In this document: positions 34,239 to 46,894 of the stretch, one piece after another
Numbering within the stretch: position 1 is the first letter of the stretch
Layout of the letters: each line of letters begins with the position of its first letter
NCBI GenBank assembly: GCA_024220505.1
Contig: JAKZZE010000015.1
Location: 496,001-560,000, forward strand
Origin: Rhizopus arrhizus
Taxonomy: Eukaryota; Mucoromycota; Mucoromycetes; Mucorales; Rhizopodaceae
DNA: 64,000 bases
Direction: 5' to 3'
Notes under the pieces: model-generated
Databases searched by the model: none
The model's input: only the letters and a program-made list of their open reading frames with translations
What the model was told of the DNA's origin: nothing
Translations under genes and position numbers: made by a program

Positions 34239-35813
34239 AGCTATACAAGTTCTTATTTTTCTATAAAGAGGAAAGTATTTTATTTCTCTTTGTAAAAAAT
34301 ATAACCATTAAAGAATTTTTTTGTGTGAATAATAAAAAAGGAAAGTCCTCAAATCTTGAATACACGTTTTGTATAAGTACTGTAAAACAAGACTACAAGT
34401 TCATATTTCTCTTGTTTTGAACATTCGTGCTAGGAATATTGCTTGATAGCTGGCGTGTTTAATAAGCAATCTGCTATCCTCATTATTGCAGTCATGGCAT
34501 AAAGTTATATATTGTACTTTTTTTTTTTTTTCCTTTAATTTTTTAGTTACTTTTTCTAAACAGACAGTCATTCACTTTTTAGACTGTAGTTTATTAAATA
34601 TTGTTTTAATGTATGTTGTCTTTGAAATTTTATAAAACATAGAACACATACCGTTTATTTTAAAGTAGAAAGTGAGGCTTTGAAATAACTCAACAGAACA
34701 AAACATGCATTAATTGAAGTTCTCTTTTATTATATTTTATTCATACTTTTATTAATAATACATCTTAATGGTTAATGTTTTTCCGCTCAAGATAGATAGG
34801 CAGAGGAAACAAATATTCTGCCACTTTTGAAGCTTTTACATTAAATATATATGAATGTATACTTTAGGCAATGTACATATGAGAAAAACTACCTATGCTT
34901 GAATTTTCTAGGATCAGCATGAAAAAGCGAGATGTATCTGGGCATGCATTTTGATGTTTAACGTTGCTGTATATCGTAAGCACTGTTTTGGGCTTTTTGC
35001 GACCGTACAACGTTGATCCAGGATACTTGTATAACAAACTACAAAACGCACAAAATCGGGTTAAAGAAAACAGTGTGTTTTGTACATCTATTAAATATGT
35101 GAAAAGCTCAATAGGTTATCGGAATGACAAATAAATATGTAAAAGAAAGGTTAATCAAAGTTGCCTCACAAAATTTTTTTACTCAACTTCATATTTCATT
35201 CCATGATTTGAAATCTTTATGTAGCCCATCTATCCAATCCATTTATTGGTAGCATTAAGATTATTGGGTTGTGCTAATATGATAGACGTTATTATAAATA
35301 AATAGAGTGCGATATTAAAGACTGATTAGCTGTTAATTAAGCTTTTATTTTACATGTTCTTTTCCAAAAACCTTAATTATTAAGAAATTTATGGATCACA
35401 CGAGCCAAGTCTTTCTTCGTTTAAAATCAAAGTAAAGCTTAAAGTTGAGTAAATTGATCGCGAAAGGCTCAGAAAAGATTATAGTGAGATAGAAGATTAT
35501 TCCATAGAGACTGCATCTATTAATCTATTGCTGTTATTCATTGTTGATACTTCATTAAATAATGGTATGTGCTCTGCATCATAAACTATAAGCCGTTTAA
35601 CTATACAGTGACACAATTGCACAAGCAAAAAGAAATAAGAACGATTTATAAATCTGTGTTACGACTACTTGAATTTTAATGATGAAGGATTGATAACATT
35701 TGTACAAAATAGAATACAGTCGGTAACTGAGAACTTTTCTTTCATCTTTTGGTATTCATATCTTATACAAAAAGAGAAAAGGTTCGTTATTAGCTTTTAT
35801 AAAAAGCTAAAGC
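34239..35813. other. Spacer inside the inverted duplication
   Basis: AT-rich sequence lying mostly between the two inverted copies of the methyltransferase segment. No coding region or recognisable mobile element is seen. The right end must contain the methyltransferase promoter. Confidence 0.5.
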
Positions 35814-37167
35814 ATGGGAAACTGTATAACTTTGCCGCAAATATTTAATGTTAAGCAAACAATCTGTATAGATAGTACAGAGTCAAAGCAAAGCAGAGAA
35901 AGAATGGCCATGACTCAAGACAAAACAACAACAGTAGCAGTTGATACAACCATGGTCATGAATCACACTACGATTAATACAAAGAGAGAGTTCCACAGCG
36001 AAGAAACATCTAGTTACTGGTTACCTAAAGACGAGGAAGAACAACAAAGACTGACAGCAGTAAGTAAACTTTTATTTTTCTTAAATTAGTATTATTTGCT
36101 AGCTCACATTTTATGTAACTAGCAACACTTTGCCTTCAAGGAATTATACAATGGGTAATAAGGCTTATTTGCCATCTTAGCTTCATTCGCTAGTTTCCTA
36201 ATAAAACATACTTGCATAGAAATATATTACGCAGTGTAAGTGAGAATTTGGACTTTGAAAAGGGCATCTCTGTCTTGGATGTTGGCTGTGGGTCAGGAGC
36301 ATGGATCATGGTAAGCGTAGTACACTAGATACCTCGTTGTCCTTAAGTTAAAGCTAACATGTATCTTTATATGACATGTAGGATATGACTCATGACTATC
36401 CCAACTGTACATTTCATGGTTGTGATATAGTAGACACTACCAATAAGATCTTAAAGATAGACCAATTTACTTTCAATCTCGGAAACGTAGTTCAGGGTCT
36501 TCCTTATGAGGACAATGTATTTGATTTTGTTCATATGAGGTTCTTTATCTTTGCACTACGTAAAGAAGAATGGCCCATAGCCATCAAAGAGCTTATACGT
36601 GTTACTAAATCTGGAGGAATGTTGCAGCTAATGGAATCGATATTCAAAGTAAGTATATATATATATTTCATATGCAGTTCAACCTACCAAGGGTGTTTTT
36701 ATAGGTACCAGTTGGTAGTTCATTCCCTACTCATAAGTTTTCAGATATAGGTAGTTTTCATGCTTTTTAGCTTATAAACGAAAGTTAACATGTTCAATAG
36801 TCTATTCTATTGCTACATCAAAGGGCCAGAATATAAAGATTACTGAAGAACTAGAAGGGATGCTTTCGGCTAATGATAATGTAAAGGTTGTACAGTCCGA
36901 CTATCGACATTGTAGCTTGAGTAAAGTCAATGTGGAGTTATAATTAACTGATATTAATCTACATGGGTAGACACTGGTACATCTACTGCAAAGAAACTTA
37001 TTTGGAATACTATGAAGGTCATGAAGACTGCTTTGCCAAATATAAAATCTATGATTGGATTGGAAAGTGAAGAAGATGTTTTGAAATACATAAATGAGTT
37101 TAGTTATTGTTTATCTCACACTGAGTGTGGCTTTGATACATGCTGTATCTCAGTACAAAAGATGTAG
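35814..37167 (+). CDS. SAM-dependent methyltransferase with MGNC acylation motif
   Basis: Class I methyltransferase of about 332 aa, substrate unknown. Seven exons: 35814-36059, 36123-36154, 36220-36310, 36382-36648, 36705-36750, 36801-36920, 36971-37167; phases close. The N-terminus MGNCIT fits an N-myristoylation signal with a palmitoylatable Cys. A Thr/Lys-rich linker leads to SYWLPKDEEEQQRL. Motif I is SVLDVGCGSGAWIMD over the exon 3-4 junction, followed by the acidic residue in HGCDIVD. Next come DNVFDFVHMRFF and the post-II block KELIRVTKSGGMLQLME, as in UbiE/Coq5-type folds. The C-terminal part (KKLIWNTMKVMKTALPNIKS) is typical of a group expanded in Mucorales. Part of exon 1 is duplicated in inverted orientation 1.75 kb upstream. 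Confidence 0.87.
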
Positions 37168-39749
37168 TATGATTATCATTTGTTTTATATGCATTCTGTT
37201 AATAAAGAGAGGCTCAGCTACTCTGAAAAGTAACACTTCATTGAATATCTTTTAGTGAAATCAAAGCAATTTTATTAATCACTTTACTTTATATTTATAA
37301 TGTCTTTTATATTACTAGAAGAGGATAAATTCTTCATTACAGACTGAAAAAATTTGGAATCTGTATTCCTTTTAAAAAGCAAAAAATTATACGCTTTATT
37401 ATGTTTAAAATCGTCATTTATTACTTCTAGAAAAGATAATATGAAAATTATGGCATGCATTATGATAGATGCATGCATAGCACAGCTACTATGAACACAA
37501 GCATGTCTTTATGAATTGAGTATTTACAACTATATAGGAAAAGGACTTTCAAAGTAAGTTTTTAACTTTAGAAGATCTATGTATTTGACGAAGATAGTGT
37601 GTTACTGACAATGCATTTAGTAGGGTGAAGCAATTTAACACTTGACATAAACAGCGGGAGCGTCGTTTTTGTGTTAAATTTCTTTTAAAACACTCTTAAT
37701 AATAGGTTGATTCTTATATGGATCAATTTATCCTTGAGGATACATATAGATATAATCCCGGATTAGGTATCATATTCACAAATTGAGCTCCAAAAAAAAA
37801 AAAAAATACTAGTACATCTCAAACTAGAATAATAACATCCAGTGATGCATAGTTCAAATGCTCCCCAGAAAATAAAAAATTCTTGTTATAATTTCCTTTG
37901 GTTGTTGTTTCTTGGTATTAATGCTATATCATACGGCATTTCGATCATATCCATACTATACACACAATCATCTAATTCAGGGTTGCTATGAATAAGTGTC
38001 AAATTTTGTACTTAAAACTGAAAATTCCAAAAATAGCAAATGAATTGAAGAGATACTCTCAATATTAGCAAATGTTGATTCTACAAGCTCATGAATGTAG
38101 CTGTTTGAAAAGATTTTTAAAATGTCAGGGATTGTGTAGTCATAGTGAGCGTATTTAGCATCAGATTGGACCACACTATAACAAAATTGAGCTTTGGTTG
38201 GATATCGCCTTCGAGTTACTTTCAAATTTTATTTTACATTTGAATGATGCTTTCTCTTTTTGAATTTGAAATGTATGCTTTTCGATATAGAAAGGTAATT
38301 CTAACATAAATTATGAAAAATGTAAGCAGAAATAAAGAGAAAAGCAATAATCAGCTTCTCTGGAGGCATTGATCATTCAAAGCGACAGCACACAAAAGAC
38401 ATCATAACAATTAGTAAAGTAGAACAGTAATTCATTTATATTTATTTTACTTTATTTATTAAAGCTATCATCATTCCTTTTTCTATTGCACTTTCTTCTT
38501 ATCATTTAATTTAGTATATTGTATTGATATATGTGTTTTTTGGGAAGTCATAATAAAGAGACATTTCTTTTCGCTAAAATTGAGCTTGAATGCTGAGTCT
38601 GTTTTGCATGAACTAGCAACTAAAATCAAGAATTAGTGTTAATCTTATCGTTACTATATATTAGCAATATCTTACTGTCTTCTATTAATTAGTTTACGTT
38701 ATTATTTCATCGTATAATGAAACTAGACATAACAATGCATATGAACAGCTATAGTTTCAATATAGTACCTGCATTCCTAAAAAAAACTAAATAAGTCATG
38801 CTAGATAGAAACGTTTTGAATGTGTAACGGTAATTCAGAGCAAGAGGACTGCCATAAAAGATGAACATTGTCTCCAAACCTTAAATTAACATTGAAGTAC
38901 TTTTTTTTGATTTTGTACATTTGTTTAGTATGTGATTATAAGCGAACTCTAAGTAGTTATTTTGTGTTGGTGCTTTCTCATACACGTTAGAAAGTAGAGC
39001 TATTTTTAGGTAACATTGTATACCAATCAAATTGAAACCAAAGTTCCCCCAATAAAGGCAAAAAAAAAAAATAGTATACTTATCATGAGATTCAATTGTA
39101 AAAGATGCATGAGTATGATTTATTATACAAAACACTCATATAGAAATAAATACTTTTTGGAATCGAACGTTCTAAAATAACTATTAGCATGCTTTGTTGC
39201 TATTACTTGTGTTGAATAAATTGTAAACTACAGGGCTTAGTTCGTTGTGTGAAGGGCTTACATGTTTAAATACCAAGAAACTTTAAATTTTTAAAATTAA
39301 AGGGTGTTCTTTTTGTTTCACGAAGTCAAAAATAAAGTTTGATTCAACTTTTCTGTTTGGAAAGAAATCTACAATAATTTTTATTTGGGAGAATAGACTC
39401 TCACTAATCAAATTGATTCGTTTTAAATACCAACAGTATTTCTTTAATTGCCAAATTACTTACATGTTTTTAAGTAAAGCATTCTATTTTTTTGTACTGC
39501 GGCTAACCTCCCCTTTTTTTTCAAAAAAAAAAGCAAATTTTCATTTAAAACCTAAGCACAGTGACACTAATACGTCTCATTAGCAATGTGTGATACAAGG
39601 CCAATGAACATTTGGAAAAAGAGGTATATTCTACTGCTTAGCATGTTGCTAAGCATTTGCTTTACTTTACCTAATTTGTAGCATCAGTAACTAGGATATT
39701 CATATATAAATCCTCTATTTTCTCTATTCTTTATTTAAAAAAAACCAAA
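37168..39749. other. 2.6-kb intergenic region
   Basis: No gene is supported. An open frame of 79 codons on the minus strand (37986-38225) has no family resemblance. Features seen are an 8-bp inverted repeat at 37453-37476 and a perfect 9-bp palindromic stem at 39635-39655 upstream of the CotH gene. Confidence 0.5.
39635..39655. promoter_or_regulatory. Perfect hairpin/palindrome upstream of CotH gene
   Basis: TGCTTAGCA, a 3-base spacer (TGT), then TGCTAAGCA form a perfect inverted repeat 95 bp before the CotH start codon. About 45 bp downstream lies a TATA-like CATATATAAAT. It could be a dimeric transcription-factor site; position is the only evidence. Confidence 0.4.
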
Positions 39750-41565
39750 ATGATTTTTAATATTGGCTTAGCAGTACCTCTTTTGTTTACTTTGTTGTCC
39801 AATGTTCAAGGCCAACAACAAAACATTACTTACAAAGTCATCACGGCACCAACTTCAAATATGGGTGTTGCAGTTGTAGTGGATGGTACAACTTTCCCTC
39901 TTCAACAAACTCTTGGTATACTGTATCAAGGCGAAGCGCCTATCGCGAAAACAAGTTACCACTATGCTATCGTTGATGCGAATCACGGAATAAATGCTTC
40001 GGAATCATTTGCCAGAAATCCTATTCAAGCAGATTCATTGAACGAATTTTTCAACCGTTCAATAAATGCTTACAATGTCTCTAATTTGCCTCAAGCTTTA
40101 CCACCTTTACCCTCTATCAAAAGAATCGCATCTGATCTTCATAAGGATGGTCAAATACCAACTATTCATATATGGGGGAATGAAACTGCTATCGCTTATT
40201 TGAATGCGAATCAACAGGAAGACATTGATGTAGAACTGAATTTTACGTACTTTGGGTAAACTAAGCAAGAAAAAATTAATTACACGATATATCTCATTCA
40301 ATTGAACTCATTTAGGCAAAAGGAGATTCAAAATTTTGAAAATGCAAAAGTTTCTGTGGCTGGCCGAAGCTCTCGTTTTATTGAAAAACTATCATATAAT
40401 TTGAAGACAAAGAAAAAGAGTGATGATAATCTTTTTAACTATAAAAATATCAAGTTAAGAGCTATGGCTTTCGATCCTACCTATGTACGCGAAAAACTTT
40501 GCTTTTCTGCTATAAAATCAGTTGGTATTCCTGCAACCGAGTTTTCATATGTCAGGTAATTATTATAAATAACAACTAATATTAAATGTCTTCTAAGTCA
40601 TACTTTTAGGTTGTTTATGAATAATAAGCCTCTTGGGTTGTATGGATTAATTGAGACGTTCCAAGACCCTTGGCTTGCTAATGAGTTTGCAAATGGTGAC
40701 AAGAGTTACGAATCTGGGTATTTGTATCAAGGTGTTATTGTTGGAAATAATCAAAGCGAATGGCGATCTATCTCTGACTTATCGTATCATGAAAACATTA
40801 CGACATATGCTCTTGGGGAGTATAAAATCAAAGCAGGTCCTTCTAAAGACGAAGTTCAAGCCTACGCCGCATTACAAGATTTTACTAAATTTGTTTACGA
40901 GGCTTCAAATACGACAACTATCAATGATTGGGAAAAACACTTTGATACTGAAGGCTTCCTCCGTGCGTAAGTGTTAACTGCTAAATATAATGTATAAAAA
41001 CAAGTTATTGACTTTTTGGAATAGAATGGCTCTTGAAAATCTTTTAGGATTTTCTGATGCTTACATGACAATGGCAGATAATTATTATATGTACAGTAAT
41101 CCTGCAGACAATGGACGTATGATTTATATTCCTTCGGATTTGGATACTACAATTGGCATAGCATTGTTTGATATGAAAATGATGCTCACTGGAAATTACA
41201 CAGAATTTCCTGGTTTAACATTCAGGCCCTTGACAAAGAAGTTCTTTTCTTATGAATACTTTTCTACTCCTTACCAAGCTTTATTGCTAAACTTGACCAA
41301 AACCTTAGTAAATCCCACAATAATGAATCCTTATATTGACAGTCTTACAAGTATGATTCGCGCTGATATCGAATGGGATCAGTCTTTGCCAAAGGTTGGC
41401 CATAACCTTCCCATTCCTTCGGATACTAACATAGGTGGTGGTGTTCTTGATTTATTCCCACCTGGTTACATAACAAATTGGACCGGTATTGTTCCAGAAA
41501 CTGTACAAGACTTCATTGCGAAAAAGAGTGCTGCCATCCTTGCTTTTTATAACCAATCTATGTAA
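39750..41565 (+). CDS. CotH-family secreted surface protein
   Basis: Member of the CotH kinase-like family, named after Bacillus spore coat protein H. In Mucorales these are cell-surface proteins of spores and germlings, some of which bind host receptors. Exons are 39750-40255, 40316-40555, 40610-40966 and 41025-41565; 547 aa. A signal peptide (MIFNIGLAVPLLFTLLSNVQ) is followed by a beta-rich N-terminal domain. The CotH core includes SVAGRSSRFIEKLSYNLK, KLRAMAFDPTYVREKLCF, KPLGLYGLIETFQDPWLANE, DWEKHFDTEGFLR, ENLLGFSDAYM and YIPSDLDTTIG with its acidic pair. N-glycosylation sequons are frequent. No C-terminal GPI-anchor signal is obvious. The short host-binding segment described in the invasin subgroup (CotH2/CotH3) was not recognised, so a coat/kinase-like role is more likely than host entry. 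Confidence 0.9.
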
Positions 41566-42726
41566 TCTAAACGTATTTTTTTAAAATAAAATTAAACCAA
41601 GATATAATAATGTATTTTATTGTAACTTAACTACATCATCAAACGCAGACAACTGCCTATTGTGAAAACTTATGTGTGATTACTATGTATGAGGATGGCT
41701 TAATAGCTAAACTACTAAAGGCATTGCTTTACTCTTTGGCTCTAATAATCCCTATTTCCTTTATTCTTTAAATAATAATAACATTAGCTAAGATATTAAT
41801 TGTTGAAGTTTTCAATCGAACTTAATTAGCTTTACTTTTATTAAACATAACTTCTAATCTTGCAGAATAATCATTGCTGTACCTTGAAAGCGATTTTGCA
41901 GCATACTTGCAAGGCTTCTTGTCGTCAACAGTATTGTAGTTGACCTATGCAAAGAGTTGCCTACATTTTTAAAATATGGCTAATTATCAACATGCTAAAA
42001 GCATAGTAAAAGTAGCACTAACTAGTTGAGGGATTTTATCTTCGCTCACTACAACTAATCAATTTGTTTTTTCACAAATTTCGGTTTCATTCTAATCATT
42101 TTATGTCAATGCATACAAGTTGTAATAAACTATCAAAAGAAGGCTGATACGTAATAATGATGAGATCTACAATTACGTTGTCTAATTCTTTTCAAAAATT
42201 TGTCATGTTCACTTGACATTGTTTCTGCAAGAATCACTACGGATAGCTAGCCACATCAAGAAAGGAAAAGGAAAAGAAAGCTTTTTCCGATAGTTTTTTC
42301 TGTATTTGTGATGAATGAATTCAAGTTTGATCGGCTATAGTATCTGCCTCAAGACATTTGAATGTCTATATGAAACAAGTGAAATAGCCAATTTTTAATT
42401 AAATAACGAAGGAGGGCTTTATTTTAATATGTCTGCTATAAGCAGCATATTCAAACAAATATATACAGTGTCTCTATTAAGATAAGAAATGGGACTATTT
42501 GATTATTTTAATAAAGAAAGCAGATAATTTAAGGCGTTTAATAAAAACACAGTCTTTCGTTTTGATCTGAGCAATTTAACAATTTATACTAACCATCTTT
42601 GATCTGGTTATTGGTAACTTGAAGGAAGTTGAATTGTTTTGTCAGCCAATTAAATTTAAGCGCATTCGCATACAAGGCTCAACCTTTTTTTTTTATACAG
42701 TTCATCCTCGATAAGTTGTAATCTTT
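41566..42726. other. Intergenic region
   Basis: No coding or RNA gene was recognised between CotH and SEC21. The last ~60 bp before the SEC21 start is T-rich and probably promoter. Confidence 0.5.
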
Positions 42727-45700
42727 ATGAATTACAATAAACGTAATGAAGAAGCAGGTGAAGACAGAATAACAAGACAACAAAGAAAGACAGGTTCCTT
42801 ATTTAATTTGTTTAACAGGAGATGTCGGACTGTTTTACCATGTCGACAAAACTACTGTACTTCAAGAAGCTAGAATATTTAACAGCTCACCCATCAACGC
42901 GAAAAAGTGTCGAATATTGCTAACAAAAATCATTTACTTATTATATCATGGTGAGCCTTTTACTGTGAAAGAAGCCACCGACCTCTTTTTCAACGTTATT
43001 AAACTCTTCCAGTCGAAAGATGTAAAGTAAAATTAGCAACCGAGGATGTAATACCTAATGTTACAGTCTCTTTAATTCATTCATGAAATAGACGTCTTTG
43101 CGACAAATGATGTACTTGGTCATCAAAGAAATATCTGGAATTTCTGAAGATGTTATTATGGTTACTCAGTCACTTATCAAAGATATCCAGTCCAAGCAAG
43201 AAACAATTTATAGAGCAAATGCTATTCGTGCTTTATGTTTGATTACAGATGTAAGGAACGAGAAAGAGAGGATGTTGCATATAAAAGCATGTTATCTTTT
43301 CTAAAAAAAGTTATCTTCATAGCCTTCCATGATTCAAGGCATTGAGCGTATTTTGAAAGCCGCTATTGTAGATAAAACACCATCCGTATCTTCTGCAGCT
43401 TTAGTTTCATCATATCACCTCTTTAATGCTTCAAAGGATATTATTAAGCGTTGGTCCAATGAAGTTCAAGAGGCCGTCAACACAAAATCCTCCGGCGGTT
43501 TAGGATTTGCCTCGGCTGCTTCAAGCTATTTTAGCTCTGGATCTCAAGGTAGTCAAAATCAAACAGTTATTTCCACTAGCGATATCTACCAATATCATGC
43601 AATTGGCCTATTGTACCTGATTCGACAACAAGATCGTATGGCTGTTACAAAGTTAGTTCAGACATTTTCTGGTACACGTAGTGCTGGTGGTTTCTTAAGT
43701 GGTGGCAGCAGTACAAATGTTCTCAAGAACCCTTCGGCTGTTTGTATGTTGATTAGGTTTGCTTCTAAAGTTATTGAAGATGATCCAAGGTAAATTTGGA
43801 AGGAATATGCAGAAGTTATTGTATCTGATTGTAAGAAAAATAGCGCTACTCGCAGAATTTATGAATTACTTGAGGGCTTTCTCAGACATAAAAGTGATAT
43901 GGTAAACCTGGAAGCTGCTCGTGCGATATGTGAGATGCCAAACATATCTGATAAAGAACTCCATCTTGCGACGTCAGTTCTTCAGTTATTTTTATCGTCA
44001 CCAAAGCCTACACTTCGCTTTGCTGCTATTAGAACTCTTAACAAGCTGTCTATCAATAACCCAGCAGCTGTTGCGTCCTGTAATCTAGATATTGAAACTC
44101 TAATATCTGATTCCAACCGTAGTATTGCTACGTTTGCCATCACTACTTTATTGAAGACAGGAAATGAAGCTTCAGTAGATAGATTAATGAAACAAATTTC
44201 TGGCTTTATGAACGACATCTCTGACGAGTTCAAGGTGATTGTGGTTGAGGCTATTAGATCACTCTGTCTCAAATTCCCAGCTAAACAAGCGGTGATGATG
44301 TCTTTCTTGAGTAATGTCCTACGTGATGAAGGAGGGTATAGCTTTAAGAAGGCTGTTGTTGAGGCTATCTTTGACATAGTCAAGCATATTCCAGAATCCA
44401 AGGACATGGCCCTTTCTCACTTGTGTGAATTTATCGAAGACTGTGAATTCACTAAATTATCAGTGCGCGTTCTGCATCTGTTAGGTATTGAAGGCCCAAA
44501 GGCCGTAACGCCTACAAAATACATTCGCTATATCTATAATCGTGTCATCTTGGAAAATTCCATTATCCGTGCTGCTGCTGTCAGTGCGCTTGCCAAGTTT
44601 GGTATTAACGGTCGCGATGAAGAAGTTAGAAAAAGTGTACATGTGCTACTGTCTCGTTGTTTAGATGATGTTGATGATGAAGTTCGGGATCGTGCCGCAT
44701 TATATTTGTCGATGATGGATAATCAAGATCTTGCCAAGAGATATGTAACAGATGGTAAGTAAAGCGAGATCGCTAGGCTTTATGTAACTTTCTTGCTCAT
44801 GCCTATTTTCAGATTCTACATATGCTCTTCCTTCTCTTGAGCGTCAACTCGTTGAGTATATTAGTAACCCTCTTGGTATTACTAGCGGATTTAAGTTGGG
44901 ATCGATCCCAATTATAAGCAAGCTCCAAGAAGAACAAGAGCGACGACGTAAGCTTTAATTTTCAGTTTGCAAGTAAGCCTGATAAAATAACCATTATGTG
45001 TTGCTAGGAAATCGTCCCAATGATAGCGCCATTCTTCCTTTACTGACAGTACCTTCAAACAAAGGTGTACCTGCTGCTACAAGTCCCGGTGTTGGTACAC
45101 CTATTTCAGGAAATAACATATTTGCTTCAAGTTTAGATCAGCAGGTCATGTATGCAGAGAAATTGGCAGCTATACCTGAATTTACATCATTCGGTGTATT
45201 ATTCAAGAGCTCCAGCAAACCTATTGATTTAACGGAGAGCGAAACTGAATATATTGTTCAATGTGTCAAGCACACTTTTGCAAAGCACGTCGTGTTCCAA
45301 TTCATCTGTACAAATACATTGAACGATCAATTATTGGAAAATGTTCATATGGTCATGCAACCTGAGATAGAGGGTCTTGCCCAAGTGGTTGAAATTCCCG
45401 CGGAAAGGCTTGAATACAATGTACCTGGTACAATATACGTAGCATTTGAACAAGAAGATCCTGAAGAATTAGCAAATGGTAAGAAAGAGATGCTTGTGCA
45501 TAATTTACTACTTTATATTGAACCCGTATTTTACCCGTAGTTACTTTCACTAATACACTCAAATTTGAAGTTAAAGATTGCGATCCTACCACAGGAGAAG
45601 CTGATCCTGAAGGGTTTGAAGATGAATATCAAGTTGAAGATATTGAAGTTGTCACAAGTGATTATGTTCGTTCTTCCTACGTGCCTGATTTTGCAGAAGA

Positions 45701-46060
45701 GTTTAAAAGCTTACAAGATAATGAAGTCATTGATACATTTGCTTTAGATAAAGAAAAGGCTCATAACTTACAGGGTAAAGAAAAGACTGTGTATAGTAAA
45801 ATTGTAAACAAAACTAAGCTTTTTTAGATGCTTGTGATTCTATTATCGATCTATTGGGTATGCAACCTTTAGAAGGCACTGAATCACCGAAAAACAACAG
45901 TGTGCATACATTGCTGTTATCTGGTACATTTTTAGACGGAAGCAAAGTGTTGGCAAAATGCAGAATGACGTTCAATACAAGTAGTGGGGTTGCTTTTGAA
46001 TTGGCAGTTAGAAGTGAAGATGTAAATGTATCACAAATCATAATATTGGCTATTTCATAA
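42727..46060 (+). CDS. SEC21: Coatomer subunit gamma (gamma-COP, SEC21)
   Basis: Large subunit of the COPI coat for Golgi-to-ER and intra-Golgi vesicles. Nine exons: 42727-42757, 42819-43021, 43092-43250, 43323-43789, 43844-44754, 44813-44947, 45008-45478, 45541-45774, 45828-46060; 947 aa (yeast Sec21 935). The N-terminal trunk is an alpha-solenoid: [72 protein letters not shown] linker follows, then the appendage domain with [15 protein letters not shown] and GYEDEY-like [13 protein letters not shown]. The exon 4-5 junction was placed at AAAAATAG|CGC because only that restores [12 protein letters not shown]. The 31-nt first exon is supported by phase and GTGAAG..AACAG. Identity is firm. Confidence 0.95.
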
Positions 46061-46541
46061 TTCTAAAAATATGATTACGTTAAACTTTACTTTCATAAAG
46101 CTCTCATTTTTAACTGATCGTCAATGTGCCCATATACTGTTTTTCTGTTTTACAAATCTATATGCTTCAATGCAGCTTTTTAGATTTTAGATTTTTAGAC
46201 ATTACATTGTATTGATCAACAAACTTTTATTAAAAAAAGGGGAAACGAACCCTTTTTTCATTTTTTTTGCTGCTTTTATTGATTTATACGTTCGCCTTTG
46301 CTCATTACTTTTTTTAGGGGCTAAAAAAGCCAAATTTTATTGTGGTAAATGAATGATTAAAGTCAATTGTTAGACAGAAGTGAAATTCTTGACTCCTGAT
46401 AGACAAAATAAAGCCAACCAATATCGATATACGCGAGTATTACATTAGTGAATTCAATGTGTTCTAACGCATTGAAGCAATCATAAGCAAAATCTGGCTA
46501 TCGACAATAGTGGGATTAAATGAAACGTCATCAAAGATAAA
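46061..46541. other. Intergenic, SEC21 3' flank
   Basis: Holds the 3' end of SEC21. An A-rich then GGG..CCC..T-rich hairpin is present near 46232-46258. No gene is seen. Confidence 0.5.
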
Positions 46542-46861
46542 TCACCAATGTGCCTTCCATACACCAAGAAAGGCACAACCGAGGTTGCTGTCATTTTGGA
46601 TGAATCGAAATTTCTGTCGAGGAAAGGTCGGATTGAAAAGGGCTTGACGAATATCGGATATCTCGATATCTAAAATGCCAAAAAAAAAAACGGACGCTAA
46701 ATTAAACGCCAGATAGTGAACTTCTTGGGAAACAAAAAAGAAAATGCTTAGGACTTTCCATAATATCAGCGGAGGCGCACAGACAGCAAAGAGATTCACA
46801 TATATCAGGTAGCATCTTTTTTTGCTGAAGGCTGTAGTGAAAGCATTGTGAAGTATACCCT

Positions 46862-46864
<3 letters not shown>
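46542..46864 (-). mobile_element. LINE reverse-transcriptase 3'-end fragment (minus)
   Basis: Minus-strand frames give CESLCCLCASADIMESPKHF, a Cys/His-rich motif typical of the end of fungal LINE reverse transcriptases. In another frame near the end they give CAFLGVWKAHW, another conserved tail block. The frame changes in between. It starts directly after a 29-nt poly(A) (plus-strand T at 46865-46893). Non-functional. Confidence 0.55.
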
Positions 46865-46893
<29 letters not shown>

Positions 46894-46894
46894 G

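Noticed and set aside
37986..38225. 79-codon open frame on the minus strand
   Set aside because: No family resemblance, no supporting splice context and AT-driven composition; not enough to call a gene.
43789..43844. Use of GTAAG|AAAAATAGC as acceptor in SEC21
   Set aside because: It leaves the wrong phase; the acceptor AAAAATAG|CGC restores the conserved gamma-COP sequence.
46865..46893. Poly(A) as proof of a retrocopied gene
   Set aside because: Equally long A/T runs occur in several unrelated places in this window, so the tract alone is weak evidence; kept only as a hint in findings.
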